Source: Thermodesulfovibrio aggregans
GTDB lineage: Bacteria > Nitrospirota > Thermodesulfovibrionia > Thermodesulfovibrionales > Thermodesulfovibrionaceae
DNA: 64,000 bases
NCBI RefSeq assembly: GCF_001514535.1
Contig: NZ_BCNO01000001.1
Span: 330,001 to 394,000, forward strand
Reading direction: 5' to 3'
The position numbers were made by a program, and so were the translations under genes. The notes beneath the pieces are model-generated. The model worked only from the letters and a program-made list of their open reading frames with translations, was not told the origin of the DNA and searched no databases. Every line of letters begins with the position of its first letter. The stretch's first letter is position 1. Positions 17,431 through 27,570 of this stretch are shown one piece after another.

Positions 17431-18267
17431 CTAATGAACAAGCAAAACAGGAGTTGAAGAATTCTTTATCACCGCTTCAGCAACACTTCCTATTATCACT
17501 GCCTCAGTGTAAGATCTTCCTTTAGAACCAATAACAATTAAATCAGTCTCTTTTGATTTTTTAAGAATCTCCTCTGCAGGACTGCCTGATAAAATTTCAT
17601 ACTGCAAGTTTTTATCAATTTTTTCAATCTCTCCTGAAGCTTCCTCCCTGAGATTTTCAATGTATTTTTCCACTTCTGAAGGTTCTTCAATAATCATTTT
17701 TATCTTTTGCTCTGGCACAACATGTAAAACTTTTAATTGACAGTTCCATTTTTTTGCTACTTCCTTTGCAATCTCAAGAGCTCTCAAAGAATAGGAAGAA
17801 AAATCAATAGGACATAAAATTCTCTTTACCTTTATTGCTTGAGGGCTGATTTCTTTAAAATCTTCTCCTTTTACAATCAAAACAGGTATTCTAAGTCCTT
17901 TGAGAATCCTTTCTGATGTGGAAGGTCTTGTAATATGTGTCTTAAATCCTATTGCAGCAATAGCTTTTTCATCTTTGATTACTTCCTTTATGCTCTCAAT
18001 AAGTCTTCCAAAGACCACTTTAATATCCACATCTAATTTATATATGGCAATTTCTTCAACCAGCGATTTCAGGGTTGCCTCAGCTTTCTGCTTTTCTTTG
18101 TTAATGTAAGGCATAAGATATGCCGGTGGAGTAAGAGTATATTCCATGATGTGAAAAAGACAGAGTTTTTTACAGTCAAAGGTTTGAGAGAGCCACAATG
18201 CATGGGAAAGCACGCTTTTGGTAGCAGATTTGAAGTCTAAGGCTACATAGATTTTTTCTACTTTCAT
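17431..18267 (-). CDS. Universal stress protein with two UspA domains
   Basis: 278 residues made of two tandem Usp domains (about 1-140 and 145-278). The second holds the ATP-binding pattern G-x2-G-x9-G-S (GSKGRSYTEAVIIGSVAE); the first is more divergent. Such tandem proteins bind ATP or other ligands and respond to stress, but no specific role can be read. The gene overlaps its upstream neighbour (thiamine-binding family protein) by 4 nt and lies in the gap-to-leuS run. Confidence 0.92.
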   Translation of the reverse strand: MKVEKIYVALDFKSATKSVLSHALWLSQTFDCKKLCLFHIMEYTLTPPAYLMPYINKEKQKAEATLKSLVEEIAIYKLDVDIKVVFGRLIESIKEVIKDEKAIAAIGFKTHITRPSTSERILKGLRIPVLIVKGEDFKEISPQAIKVKRILCPIDFSSYSLRALEIAKEVAKKWNCQLKVLHVVPEQKIKMIIEEPSEVEKYIENLREEASGEIEKIDKNLQYEILSGSPAEEILKKSKETDLIVIGSKGRSYTEAVIIGSVAEAVIKNSSTPVLLVH

Positions 18268-18569
18268 TTTTTCACCGTGCGACCGAGTTTTTCCTCAACA
18301 GATTTAACCTTTGCCTCAATTCTTCCTTTAGCACCTTTTCTGTCATCAATCTTAATGTCAATCACAACTCTTTCCACCTCTTCCATCAATGCATCTCTAC
18401 ACCTTTTAATGAGAGCCATTACTTCATCCCAATCTCCCTCTAAAATTGTCCCCATTGCGTGAAGTTTATAGGAAATTCCACTTTCATCAACAATTTTTAT
18501 TACCTTTGCCACATAGTCGCTGACACTTACACCCACTCCTAATGGAACTATGCTAAATTGGGCAATCAT
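18264..18569 (-). CDS. MTH1187/YkoF-like thiamine-binding family protein
   Basis: About 101 residues, ferredoxin-like fold of the MTH1187 family (motifs IAQFSIVPLGVGVSVSDYV and YKLHAMGTILEGDWDEV). Members bind thiamine or related small ligands as oligomers. I choose ATG 18569 because it is preceded by a GGGGGG ribosome site; an ATG at 18593 would lie inside the gap coding region without a site. It follows gap by 13 nt and overlaps the Usp gene. Confidence 0.85.
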   Translation of the reverse strand: MIAQFSIVPLGVGVSVSDYVAKVIKIVDESGISYKLHAMGTILEGDWDEVMALIKRCRDALMEEVERVVIDIKIDDRKGAKGRIEAKVKSVEEKLGRTVKK

Positions 18570-18582
18570 TTTTCCCCCCTTC

Positions 18583-19800
18583 TCAGTATACATCCTCAGC
18601 GACTTTTACTGTAAGGTCACCAAGCATGTTTGTGTAGCTGCCAAGCTCATTGTCATACCAACCATAAATAACAGCCTGAGTTACGGGAATCTGAAGTTTA
18701 TCAGTGACAGGTGAGCCAATGTTGCACATCTTTGATATATCAAGTGTAATCATTGCTGTTCTTGTATGTGTCTCACTTCCTTCAATTATTGCTGCAGGGC
18801 CAAAGTATCCAACTATGTCTGTTGATACTTTTTGATCCTCTGTGAAAAGCAGATAACCTCTTTTTTCTCTTTCAGCTGCTTCCTTGTAAATCCTGTTTAT
18901 CAGGTCTCCATCAATTATATTGCTCTCTTCATCTCTAAATGCTACAACAAGTATTATCAATGAACCGGTTACAATTGGCACTCTTACAGATTGGGCAATA
19001 AACCCAATGTTTTTCATCTCAGGTAAAACAAGTGCAAGAGTTTTGGCAGCTCCTGTGCTTGTGAGAATAATGTTGTTCATGGCAGAGCGGATTTTTCTTA
19101 AATCCTTTGCATCTGTCTTTGGAACTCTGTCAAGTACCTGCTGAGATGCTGTTACTGCATGAACTGTTGCCATTGAAACACTGAGAATTCTCTCTGGCCC
19201 GAAGTAATCAAGTAAGGGCTTCATCATATGAGCCAGACAAGTTGTTGTGCAGGAAGCGCCGGAAATAATGATGTGCTTTTTGCTGTCATACATTTCTTCA
19301 TTAATGCCCATTATTACTGTAACTGAGTCATCGGGAATGTCCTTTGTTTTATCTTTAATTTTAAAAGGAGCACTCACTATGACCTTGTATGCACCGGATT
19401 CAAGATGTCCTCTTACTGAGCCATCTTTTGCATCAGAGGGTAAAGTGGGATCAAGAAACTTTCCTGTTGTGTCAACCACAAGCCTTGCACCATACTTTTC
19501 CCATCCAATTTCCTTAGGATTTCTACTTTCTGTAAGAATTTTTACCGGAACTCCATCTATTACAATTGTTGAATTTGCCTCGTCAATTTTTTCTATGACT
19601 GATTTTGAACGATAGCCATAAAGGTAATTGTGAAGTCTGCCATAGGTAGAGTCATGCTCAATATAAAAAGCCACGTCTTTTAGTGATTGTCCAGCTTTTC
19701 TACCGAGATTAACAATAATCTGAGAAAAATGCTTTCTTCCAATATGATGCCACAGGGTAAGTTTACCAATCCTTCCTAAACCATTAATTCCTAAAATCAT
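18583..19800 (-). CDS. gap: Glyceraldehyde-3-phosphate dehydrogenase, long form
   Basis: An NAD(P)-binding N-terminus (GINGLGRIGKLTLW) and catalytic domain with Cys184 in GASCTTTC and the partner histidine in MATVHAVTASQ identify GAPDH. At 405 residues it is ~70 longer than the classic 335-residue enzyme; extra residues lie in the N-terminal half (long region between residues 20 and 110) and near the C-terminus. The canonical ASCTTN is ASCTTT here. It could serve gluconeogenesis or glycolysis along with the aldolase and PFK at 58.5-61.1 kb. GGAGG precedes the ATG at 19800. Confidence 0.9.
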   Translation of the reverse strand: MILGINGLGRIGKLTLWHHIGRKHFSQIIVNLGRKAGQSLKDVAFYIEHDSTYGRLHNYLYGYRSKSVIEKIDEANSTIVIDGVPVKILTESRNPKEIGWEKYGARLVVDTTGKFLDPTLPSDAKDGSVRGHLESGAYKVIVSAPFKIKDKTKDIPDDSVTVIMGINEEMYDSKKHIIISGASCTTTCLAHMMKPLLDYFGPERILSVSMATVHAVTASQQVLDRVPKTDAKDLRKIRSAMNNIILTSTGAAKTLALVLPEMKNIGFIAQSVRVPIVTGSLIILVVAFRDEESNIIDGDLINRIYKEAAEREKRGYLLFTEDQKVSTDIVGYFGPAAIIEGSETHTRTAMITLDISKMCNIGSPVTDKLQIPVTQAVIYGWYDNELGSYTNMLGDLTVKVAEDVY

Positions 19801-19824
19801 TTTTGACCTCCTTATACTTTAAGT

Positions 19825-22800
19825 TTAAAAATACTCTGAAGAGAGATAAATTGTTTGTGTTTGATGAACTCCAAAATAGACCATTCCGTTTCTGCCATCA
19901 ATGCTTATGTAGTCTCCTTTTTTAAGTATCTTCTTGCCAATTCTACATTTTTTCTCATTTTGATAGACAATCATTTTTGAAAAACCAACAACACAGGTTT
20001 TGCCAAGCTTTGTTGCAATTATTGAGGCATGAGATGTTGAACCTCCTCTTGCAGTGAGTATTCCATCTGCTGAGGCAATGTGAACAATATCATCTGGAAC
20101 AGTATCTGCTCTCACGAGAATAACAGCCTCATGGGGATTTTTTTGCTTAAATTCCCTTATGTCATCAATATCAAAGACAACTCTACCAGAAAGAGCTCCG
20201 CCACTTACTCCTATTCCTGTTCCAAGTTTGCTTTCATTCAAGGAGTTTCCCGGAATAAATACTGTCATGAGCTGTCTTTTCGCATAACTCATCTCTCTTG
20301 TCTGAAGAATGTACAGATCATTTTTACCCCTTCCTTCAAAAGTAAACTCAATTTCCTGATGATCCCATCTTTCTCTGTAAATCAGAGTGTCTGCAATCTC
20401 AATCAAAGATTCATAAATCTCAGGAAAAGCTTCCTCAAGAGATTTTTCATTGAGCCTGCCTTCAGCATTTTTCTGCTCAACAGATATAGGATAGGTTTTC
20501 ACAAGTCCAGAGACAATGTCCTCACCCTGAGCTCCAGGAGTATAATCACCCCATAGCACAAGTGTGTCAGTAGAATCCTTAGGATTTCTTGTAAATAAAA
20601 CACCAGAGCCAGAGTTTGCATCAAGATTGCCGAATACCATCTTCTGAACAATCGCAGCTGTCCCCCAATCTTCTGAAATTCCGAGAATTTCTCTGTATGC
20701 CTTTGCTTTGGCAGAGTACCAAGAGTTAAAAACCTGAGAGATTGCTGTCTCCAGTTGTTTCCAGGGATCTTCTTCTATGTATATACCTCTGGATAAAATG
20801 AAATCCTTATATGCCATCGCAACTTCTTTCATCTGTGAGGGTGTAAACTGAATTTTAAATTCTACCCTGTATTTTTTCTTGAAATCGTTAATGATACTGT
20901 CAAAATCATCTCTATCCAAGCCAAATGACATTCCCCAGCACTGCAGAAATCTTCTGTAGCTGTCCCAAACAAACCATGGCTTGCCTGTTTGTTTGATGAG
21001 TCCCTCTATGATTTTTTCATTTATCCCTACATTTAAGAACGAATTCATCATTCCGGGCATGGATATGGCACCACCGCTTCTTACAGAAACCAGTAAAGGA
21101 TTTGATGCATCTCCAAATTTTCTGTTTGTAAATGCTTCAAGTCTTTTCATTGCCGAGTGAATCTCTTTGTTTAAATGTTCTTTAACTGGCTCAAAGTTAT
21201 TTATTGCCTCTTTACAACGAAAAACCTCTGTTGTCAAGATAAATCCTGGAGGAACAGAGATTCCTTTACGGGCAAGCTTGATTAAGTTGTGTCCTTTGTT
21301 TCCAAGATGAATTCTATCGTTTATCTCTTCCCTTGGATGATAGATATCACATAAAATCTTTTTCGGATCATAGGTCATTAAAAGATCAAGGTCTTTATAG
21401 TTTAATTTTTCTGCCTGATTATAGGAAGCCTTTATAACTCTGCTGATGAGACGGTCAAGCTGGTTTAAACCGGGATACTCAGTAACAATTTCCCTTAAAA
21501 ATTTCTCAGATAGAACATTCACCAATTCAAAATCTTTAAGTTCGCCCTGTTCTGCATCTTTTGGAAACTTCATTATTATTTTCTTTAGCCACTTTTTATA
21601 TGGAGCTGTGCAGTAGGTGTTTACAATATCGCTTACAGATTCAGCAAGATTTCTAAAGATATCCATGTACTGAGAAAATGTAAATCTTCTTATTTCTAAA
21701 GCAACCGAAAGCATTGATAATGTATTGATATATTTCTGGGAAGAGATTCCATTGAGCTCAAGAATTCTACCAAAAAGCTTGAGATACTTCTCTATCCTGA
21801 AAAGAGTTGCTCTTGTTATGAAACTAAGGTCTATGGATTGTTCAACTTCATCAAGAAGACTGTTAAGTAAATTTTCAAGTCTTAAAAAAACAGAAAGAGC
21901 ATTAAATTTTCTCTCACTATATCTTCCTGAGACTGAAGGAATTCCTGCAACAATATGCCTTTTGTGTGTTATATCTTCAAAGGCTTCGTATTTTTCTGAT
22001 GAGAGCATAATTTTTTTAAGACTCTCAAGATAAGTTACAAGAGCATCAACTTTTTTGAATAATGAGCTATCCTGTAAAACGTCAACCAGATAACTTGCAT
22101 CAGGTAATCCATGATAAAAAGCCTCTTTTAAAAAACTTTCAACTTCAATAACTTCTGTTTTGTATTTTGCATGAAGAAGTTGATAAAGTCTTATTGTGAG
22201 CATTGCCTTATTTTTAACAATCTCACTTACAGGGAAGGATTCAACTTTATTTACCAGTACATCTATTGGTGTTAAAAGAATCTGCTCAGTAGTTAAATCA
22301 TTCAAAAGTCCCTTAAATAAGAGCTGTAGCTCTTTTAGATGATCATCTATTAATTTGAGCTCTTCCAAAATTTCTTCTGAAACATAGGGCTCCAGAACTT
22401 TTCTATCAGCGGTAATCCAGAATTGTATTGTCTTTTCAATTAAATCAACTAACAGAGGGCTACTTTCTACATGAATCTGTTTTCTTATAAAATGCATAAG
22501 AGGGTCTTTTCTCTTGAAGATTTCATCGACCTGAGTTGAGACCGTTCTTAAAAGTCCTTCGGCATTTATCTCGTTAAAATAAACAGGAATTTTTTTAAGT
22601 AGCGGTTTTATAAGATAAAATACTTGCGAGATTTCAGAGTTAAGAAGTTTTGTCACATCTCTCTGGAAAAGATCAGTATCCTTTATATGAATACCACCAA
22701 GAAATAAATAGATAGTAAGTGCTGAAATAAGCTCTTTTGATTCTTGAGGATTTTTTGATATCAAATCAAACCATAACCTGAGATTGGCAATGTGGTATTG

Positions 22801-23898
22801 ATTGATATTTATCGTGTAATCTCTGTAAAATCCTTTAAATTGAGGTGTATGAAAACCTAACAGAATCAGATTTTCTATATAAAAATTTAGAATTTCAGGT
22901 ATTTTCAATCTATAAATAGCATTGCCAACTTCTTCAAGACAGAATATGACAGAAGCAGGTAGCACATAAAAGAACTTATCAAGTTTTTGGAAAACAGAAC
23001 TTAAAAGTAAAATTAGCTTTTGAGTATCAGCTCTGTTAAAACTCAGCAAGAAATTCTTTATAACCCGTCCAAGTTCTCGTAAAGAAAACTCATGAAGATC
23101 CTTTAAATGTTCAGTATCCAATATCCAAAATAGATAGTAAACAGTAATTTGAAGATTTAATAATGAATCACCGGAATCAGAGAAATTCTTTGGAAGTTCT
23201 CTTAATTTATTTAAAAGCTCAGTCTGGGAAGGAATCTTTAAAAGTTTGTTAAGATCATGAGTATTAGAGATTTCTTGGAATGCTGACTCTAATTCATTAA
23301 ATAGAGATTCGCTTGCATGTTTTATAAACATCGCTCCAGCAGGTAAAAATTTTTTAAAGTACTCATCAACTCTTTGAATTGAGAGAAAAGATGAATAAAG
23401 CGAAAACAGATATTTCTGATAAAGAACTGTAAAAGAGTTTAACAACCGCGGGTCTTTAATATCTTTTCTTATGATTTCTCTTGCTATGCTTTTCAGAATT
23501 TCAAGGTTTTGAATGTAATCTGTAAGAGGAATTGAGGAAAAATAATCAAAAACTTCTAATATGGTCTCATTGAGAAAATTTTCGGTAACCTTGCCTTCTT
23601 CAAATAACTTTAAAATAACTTTTGAGATAGACTTTAAAAATGCCTGTTTTTCATCTGTTTGCTGAAATCCCTCAAGTAAGTATCTAATTAAAGCACAGGT
23701 TGCCTCATATCCATAAGAATCCTTAAAGTAATAGCTTGCGTATTTTAGATAATGATTTTCTATATCCTGAGCTCCGCATGAATTGTAAGGAGAACATTTA
23801 AGCTTTTCAACTAAATCAACGGCACTCTTCAGGATACCAGGATAAGGGGAAAAAATATGGAGGACTTTATCAAGCTTTTTCTCAATAGTTTGGTTCAT
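19825..23898 (-). CDS. Giant PPDK-like phosphotransferase without the PEP-binding barrel
   Basis: 1357 residues. The first ~850 are mostly helical, and I recognise no domain there. From ~860 there is a pyruvate-phosphate-dikinase-type ATP-grasp domain: LGNKGHNLIKLARKGISVPP, SVRSGGAISMPGMMNSF, NSGSGVLFTRNP and LYILQTRE. It is followed by a swivelling phosphohistidine domain with TARGGSTSHAS, where His1290 is the expected phospho-carrier. The chain ends right after that domain (GDYISIDGRNGMVYFG). True PPDK and PEP synthase continue with a C-terminal TIM barrel that binds PEP/pyruvate; it is absent. The acceptor is unknown. An ATG 25 nt upstream of gap suggests co-transcription. Confidence 0.85.
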   Translation of the reverse strand: MNQTIEKKLDKVLHIFSPYPGILKSAVDLVEKLKCSPYNSCGAQDIENHYLKYASYYFKDSYGYEATCALIRYLLEGFQQTDEKQAFLKSISKVILKLFEEGKVTENFLNETILEVFDYFSSIPLTDYIQNLEILKSIAREIIRKDIKDPRLLNSFTVLYQKYLFSLYSSFLSIQRVDEYFKKFLPAGAMFIKHASESLFNELESAFQEISNTHDLNKLLKIPSQTELLNKLRELPKNFSDSGDSLLNLQITVYYLFWILDTEHLKDLHEFSLRELGRVIKNFLLSFNRADTQKLILLLSSVFQKLDKFFYVLPASVIFCLEEVGNAIYRLKIPEILNFYIENLILLGFHTPQFKGFYRDYTININQYHIANLRLWFDLISKNPQESKELISALTIYLFLGGIHIKDTDLFQRDVTKLLNSEISQVFYLIKPLLKKIPVYFNEINAEGLLRTVSTQVDEIFKRKDPLMHFIRKQIHVESSPLLVDLIEKTIQFWITADRKVLEPYVSEEILEELKLIDDHLKELQLLFKGLLNDLTTEQILLTPIDVLVNKVESFPVSEIVKNKAMLTIRLYQLLHAKYKTEVIEVESFLKEAFYHGLPDASYLVDVLQDSSLFKKVDALVTYLESLKKIMLSSEKYEAFEDITHKRHIVAGIPSVSGRYSERKFNALSVFLRLENLLNSLLDEVEQSIDLSFITRATLFRIEKYLKLFGRILELNGISSQKYINTLSMLSVALEIRRFTFSQYMDIFRNLAESVSDIVNTYCTAPYKKWLKKIIMKFPKDAEQGELKDFELVNVLSEKFLREIVTEYPGLNQLDRLISRVIKASYNQAEKLNYKDLDLLMTYDPKKILCDIYHPREEINDRIHLGNKGHNLIKLARKGISVPPGFILTTEVFRCKEAINNFEPVKEHLNKEIHSAMKRLEAFTNRKFGDASNPLLVSVRSGGAISMPGMMNSFLNVGINEKIIEGLIKQTGKPWFVWDSYRRFLQCWGMSFGLDRDDFDSIINDFKKKYRVEFKIQFTPSQMKEVAMAYKDFILSRGIYIEEDPWKQLETAISQVFNSWYSAKAKAYREILGISEDWGTAAIVQKMVFGNLDANSGSGVLFTRNPKDSTDTLVLWGDYTPGAQGEDIVSGLVKTYPISVEQKNAEGRLNEKSLEEAFPEIYESLIEIADTLIYRERWDHQEIEFTFEGRGKNDLYILQTREMSYAKRQLMTVFIPGNSLNESKLGTGIGVSGGALSGRVVFDIDDIREFKQKNPHEAVILVRADTVPDDIVHIASADGILTARGGSTSHASIIATKLGKTCVVGFSKMIVYQNEKKCRIGKKILKKGDYISIDGRNGMVYFGVHQTQTIYLSSEYF

Positions 23899-23907
23899 TT
23901 CATTTTA

Positions 23908-23916
23908 ATTATATCA
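23908..23916 (-). promoter_or_regulatory. Extended -10 box directly before the PPDK-like gene
   Basis: Minus-strand TGATATAAT ends 9 nt before the ATG at 23898, and no ribosome site lies between. A tiny out-of-frame ATG-AAA-TGA sits at 23903. The -35 region is weak. Confidence 0.5.
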
Positions 23917-23973
23917 AATTTATAGTAATGAGAAGCTATGGTATGTTAAAATTAAAAAAGATTTCACAGGAAG

Positions 23974-25386
23974 ATGAACAAAAACAATCTTTTTCATGAT
24001 ATTCATGAAGAGTGTGGCATTTTCGGTATCTTCGGGCATCCTGAAGCTGCCAACCTAACCTATTTGGGACTTTATGCTCTTCAGCATCGCGGGCAGGAAG
24101 GTGCTGGAATTTGTTCATCCGATGGAGTGAAGCTCTATCTTGAAAAATCCCTCGGACTTGTAGCTGAAATATTCAATGAAAAAGTCTTAAGAAATCTACC
24201 AGGACACATAGCAATTGGACACAATAGATACTCAACAACTGGTTCAAGCACCATAGAAAATGTGCAACCGCTTATGGCAACATATTCGCTCGGAAGTATT
24301 GCCATTGCCCATAATGGAAACCTCGTAGACATAGATGGATTGAAAAGCAGACTTGAAAAAGATGGAGCAATATTTCAAACCACCTCTGATAGTGAAATAA
24401 TTTTACATCTTATTGCAAGAGCTAAAGATGGACAGGTGCACGAAAGAATTGCAAATGCAGTAAGACAGGTAAGAGGAGCTTTTTCATTGCTTCTTATGAA
24501 TGAAAAAGAACTGATAGCTATCAGAGATCCCTTTGGAATAAGACCATTATCATTAGGACAGCTAAAAGATGCCTATGTATTAGCTTCAGAGACCTGTGCT
24601 TTTGATCTAATTGGTGCCACCTATATAAGAGACATTGAACCAGGTGAGATGCTGATAATAGATGAAAATGGAGCCAGATCCATAAAAATATTTAACTCTG
24701 TCAAGAAAGCTCACTGTGTATTTGAGTTTATTTACTTTGCAAGACCGGACAGCTATATATTTGACCACACCTGCGTAAACACAATAAGGAAAGAACTTGG
24801 CAGGCAACTTGCACGAGAACATCCCATTGATGCTGACATAGTTATTCCAGTCCCAGACAGTGGAGTTCCTGCTGCACTGGGATATGCTGAACAAAGTGGA
24901 ATCCCCTTTGAGTTTGGTTTAATAAGAAATCACTATGTTGGAAGAACATTCATAGAGCCAAAACAGAGTATAAGACACTTTGGTGTCAAAATAAAGCTTA
25001 ATCCTGTAAGAGAAGTCTTAAAAGGTAAAAAAGTTATTGTAATTGATGACTCAATTGTAAGAGGTACAACTTCAAAAAAAATCGTGAAAATGATAAGAGA
25101 ACTTGGAGGAGCAAAGGAAGTTCATATGAGAATAAGCTCCCCACCAACCGTAGGACCATGCTTTTATGGAATAGACACACCAACAAGACAGGAGCTTATT
25201 GCTTCATCTCACAAAATTGAAGAAATAAGAAAATACATCACTGCAGACTCGCTTGGTTATCTAAGCCTTGAAGGATTGAAAAAAATCATTCCCAATTCTG
25301 ACCTTTACTGCATGGCATGCTTTAACTGTAAATATCCCATCGAGTTTGAACATAAGAAAATCACTCAGATGGAGCTTTTTTCATGA
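23974..25386 (+). CDS. purF: Amidophosphoribosyltransferase
   Basis: PurF makes phosphoribosylamine from PRPP and glutamine, the first step of purine synthesis. The 470-residue protein has a short propeptide before the nucleophile Cys14 ([10 protein letters not shown]), glutaminase motifs ([20 protein letters not shown]), and the PRPP loop [14 protein letters not shown]. Cysteines in [15 protein letters not shown] and in the C-terminal [11 protein letters not shown] match the 4Fe-4S-bearing, propeptide-processed type known from Bacillus. The AGGA site lies 5 nt before the ATG. The stop overlaps the next gene's ATG (ATGA). Confidence 0.96.
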   Translation: MNKNNLFHDIHEECGIFGIFGHPEAANLTYLGLYALQHRGQEGAGICSSDGVKLYLEKSLGLVAEIFNEKVLRNLPGHIAIGHNRYSTTGSSTIENVQPLMATYSLGSIAIAHNGNLVDIDGLKSRLEKDGAIFQTTSDSEIILHLIARAKDGQVHERIANAVRQVRGAFSLLLMNEKELIAIRDPFGIRPLSLGQLKDAYVLASETCAFDLIGATYIRDIEPGEMLIIDENGARSIKIFNSVKKAHCVFEFIYFARPDSYIFDHTCVNTIRKELGRQLAREHPIDADIVIPVPDSGVPAALGYAEQSGIPFEFGLIRNHYVGRTFIEPKQSIRHFGVKIKLNPVREVLKGKKVIVIDDSIVRGTTSKKIVKMIRELGGAKEVHMRISSPPTVGPCFYGIDTPTRQELIASSHKIEEIRKYITADSLGYLSLEGLKKIIPNSDLYCMACFNCKYPIEFEHKKITQMELFS

Positions 25387-26510
25387 ATGTAGAACCTCTT
25401 ATAAATATTTATAAAACAAATCTTAAAATCAAGAAAGATGAGAATGTTCTTATTTTTACTGACACCATAAGGGAAGACGAAGTTATCCCAGAAAATGAAA
25501 GAACAAGAAGAAATGCACTGTTGGAAGTGGCAAAAAAACTTCAACAGGTAGGAAAAACTTTTTGTAGAAAAGTCATCTATGCAGAGTATCCATCACTTGG
25601 AGTTCATGGAATGGAACCACCGGAGAAAATATGGAGACTTGCCTTTGGAGACAGAGCTATAGATAATCTTAAAAAAACAGGATTGTTTGAAAAACTTCTC
25701 AGTAAAAATATCTCTAAAAAAGAAAAACTCATGGTAAAGAAAATAATCAAAGAAAACTTTAGTAACGCTATCAATGCAGTAATTGCCCTCTCCAATTTTT
25801 CTACCAGTCACACAAATTTTAGAGATTTACTTACCAAACTCTGTGGTACAAAATATGCCAGCATGCCACTTTTTGATATTTCAATGCTTGATGGAGCAAT
25901 GTGTGCAGACTGGAAACAAATCAAAAAAAGAGGAGTGGCATTAAAGAGAGTGCTTGACAGCATATCAAAAATTCACGTAAATACACCAAATGGCACAGAG
26001 ATTAAGTTATTGAAGGGAAAAAGAAAAGTGTATGTTGATTCAGGAATTTTAACCAGAAAAGGAGCCTTCGGAAATTTACCGGCAGGAGAAGTTTTTTTAG
26101 CTCCTCTTGAGGGTACAGCAGAGGGAAGACTCGTTATAGAGTGGGCACCTACGAGAAAACTAAACTCACCTTTGATTTTAAATGTTAAACATGGTAAAGT
26201 TGTCTCAATAGAAGGAAACGACCCTTATAAAGATGAGCTTGAAAGAAAACTGAATGAAGCACCAGAAAACAACAATATTGCTGAGCTTGGCATAGGTATT
26301 AATGATAAAGCAAGCAGACCAGACAACATACTTGAGTCAGAAAAAATTCTTGGTACAGTTCATATTGCTTTTGGGGATAACTCATCTTTTGGTGGTAAAA
26401 TCAGAACTCCCTTTCATCAGGATTATATATTTTTTAAACCAACACTTTATGGTATTACCGATAAGGGAGAGAAGATAAAAATTCTTGAAAACGGTTCTTT
26501 TCTGGTATAA
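25383..26510 (+). CDS. M29-type aminopeptidase (leucyl aminopeptidase family)
   Basis: A 375-residue protein with the C-terminal motifs of thermophilic M29 metallo-aminopeptidases: [47 protein letters not shown] and a final HQD, which together supply the Glu/His/Asp metal ligands. The N-terminal ~200 residues are more divergent. It removes N-terminal amino acids from peptides, probably in the cytoplasm because no signal peptide is seen. It overlaps purF by 4 nt. Confidence 0.82.
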   Translation: MNVEPLINIYKTNLKIKKDENVLIFTDTIREDEVIPENERTRRNALLEVAKKLQQVGKTFCRKVIYAEYPSLGVHGMEPPEKIWRLAFGDRAIDNLKKTGLFEKLLSKNISKKEKLMVKKIIKENFSNAINAVIALSNFSTSHTNFRDLLTKLCGTKYASMPLFDISMLDGAMCADWKQIKKRGVALKRVLDSISKIHVNTPNGTEIKLLKGKRKVYVDSGILTRKGAFGNLPAGEVFLAPLEGTAEGRLVIEWAPTRKLNSPLILNVKHGKVVSIEGNDPYKDELERKLNEAPENNNIAELGIGINDKASRPDNILESEKILGTVHIAFGDNSSFGGKIRTPFHQDYIFFKPTLYGITDKGEKIKILENGSFLV

Positions 26511-26511
26511 T
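26503..26511 (+). promoter_or_regulatory. Extended -10 box before the small gene at 26520
   Basis: TGGTATAAT, 8 nt before the ATG at 26520, overlapping the end of the M29 peptidase gene. No ribosome site intervenes, which suggests a leaderless transcript for the small gene-smpB-tmRNA end. Confidence 0.5.
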
Positions 26512-26519
26512 ATTTAGTT

Positions 26520-26705
26520 ATGAAAGCACAGATAGAGATAGAGTTTAAAGATTTACCGGTTGAGAAAATTCAACGAGCCATCATGGAGATGATTCAAACA
26601 TTTAAAACTCTTGACATGATTGATGATGCCAGATTTCAAATATTCACGCCAAATGGAACAGTAACAGAAAAATGCATAGTTCAGGAAAATAAGGTAGTTG
26701 CTTGA
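26520..26705 (+). CDS. Small protein of unknown function (61 residues)
   Basis: I do not recognise a family. The 61 residues are acidic-basic mixed, with a predicted helix (VEKIQRAIMEMIQTFKTLDM) followed by a short beta hairpin (ARFQIFTPNGTVTEK), no cysteine pair and no membrane segment. Codon use resembles its neighbours. The ATG lies 8 nt after an extended -10 box and lacks a ribosome site, so it may be the first gene of a leaderless transcript leading into smpB. It is placed between a peptidase and the trans-translation genes; any link is conjecture. Confidence 0.55.
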   Translation: MKAQIEIEFKDLPVEKIQRAIMEMIQTFKTLDMIDDARFQIFTPNGTVTEKCIVQENKVVA

Positions 26706-26716
26706 AGAAGAAAGAA

Positions 26717-26737
26717 TCCTTTGCTGTAAGCAAAGGA
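26717..26737 (+). promoter_or_regulatory. Hairpin masking the smpB ribosome site
   Basis: Perfect 8-bp stem TCCTTTGC/GCAAAGGA with a 5-nt loop. The right arm holds the AAGGA ribosome site of smpB, 8 nt before its ATG, so folding would block initiation. Confidence 0.6.
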
Positions 26738-26744
26738 AGTTTCA

Positions 26745-27188
26745 ATGAAAATAATCTGCCAGAATAAAAAAGCATACGCTGATTACCACATTGAAGAAAC
26801 AATTGAAGCAGGCATTGTTCTAACTGGAACTGAAGTAAAGTCCTTAAGAGAAGGAAAAGCAAACTTAAAAGACAGTTATGTAATAATAAAAGATGGAGAA
26901 GCCTGGCTTCTTAACTGTCATATAAGCCCTTACAGTCATGGAAATATCTATAATCATGACCCATTAAGAACAAGAAAACTTCTTTTACATAAAAAAGAGA
27001 TAGAAAGACTCAGCGGTAAAGTTCAAAGACAGGGTTATACTCTTATTCCATTAAAACTATATTTCAAAGGTCCTTATGTTAAGGTCGAGATAGCCCTTGC
27101 AAAAGGTAGAAAGAAATACGAAAAAAGAGATATAATTAAAAAGAAAGAGGCTCAAAGAGAAATTGAGCGTGCCATTAAAAACAAGTGA
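26745..27188 (+). CDS. smpB: SsrA-binding protein SmpB
   Basis: SmpB binds tmRNA and is needed for trans-translation rescue of stalled ribosomes. The 147-residue protein shows the family motifs [38 protein letters not shown] and [10 protein letters not shown], and a basic C-terminal tail ([20 protein letters not shown]). Its RNA partner starts only 10 nt after the stop codon, an arrangement that may let one transcript yield both. Its ribosome site is in a hairpin. Confidence 0.96.
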   Translation: MKIICQNKKAYADYHIEETIEAGIVLTGTEVKSLREGKANLKDSYVIIKDGEAWLLNCHISPYSHGNIYNHDPLRTRKLLLHKKEIERLSGKVQRQGYTLIPLKLYFKGPYVKVEIALAKGRKKYEKRDIIKKKEAQREIERAIKNK

Positions 27189-27198
27189 TCTTTAACAA

Positions 27199-27550
27199 GG
27201 GGGCGAAAGGACTCGACGGAGGTAGTGAGAGCTAAGCTGCATGCCGTGGTCCTCACCGCCACGTAAAAAAGGTGGGAAAAACACAACTGCCAACTCTGAA
27301 TTGGCACTCGCTGCTTAATTAAAAGCAGCCGTCTTCCTGAGTTTTGCTCTGAGGCTCAGGCAAGACGTCATAAATCAGAGCTCCTCTTAAGCATTTAACC
27401 CGGTGCTTAAGAGAAGACCTCAGGGTTGTAGGAACTTAGAGAGCCAGTGGAAGGGCGAGCTAAGTTCCGAATTTCAAAACTTCCACTAAGCATGTAGAAG
27501 CTTAGTGGTAGCACCTTCGGACGCGGGTTCGATTCCCGCCGCCTCCACCA
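27199..27550 (+). ncRNA. ssrA: Transfer-messenger RNA
   Basis: The 5' end GGGGGCG followed by AAAGGACTCGACGG and the 3' end GGTTCGATTCCCGCC...TCCACCA form the tRNA-like domain, with CCA encoded (27548-27550). The tag reading frame ends ANSELALAA before TAA at 27316-27318; if GGG 27274 is the resume codon the tag is GKNTTANSELALAA. The downstream pseudoknot region (27320-27470) is of normal size. Total length is ~352 nt. Confidence 0.95.
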
Positions 27551-27570
27551 AAAAAGTCTTAAAAATCAAT

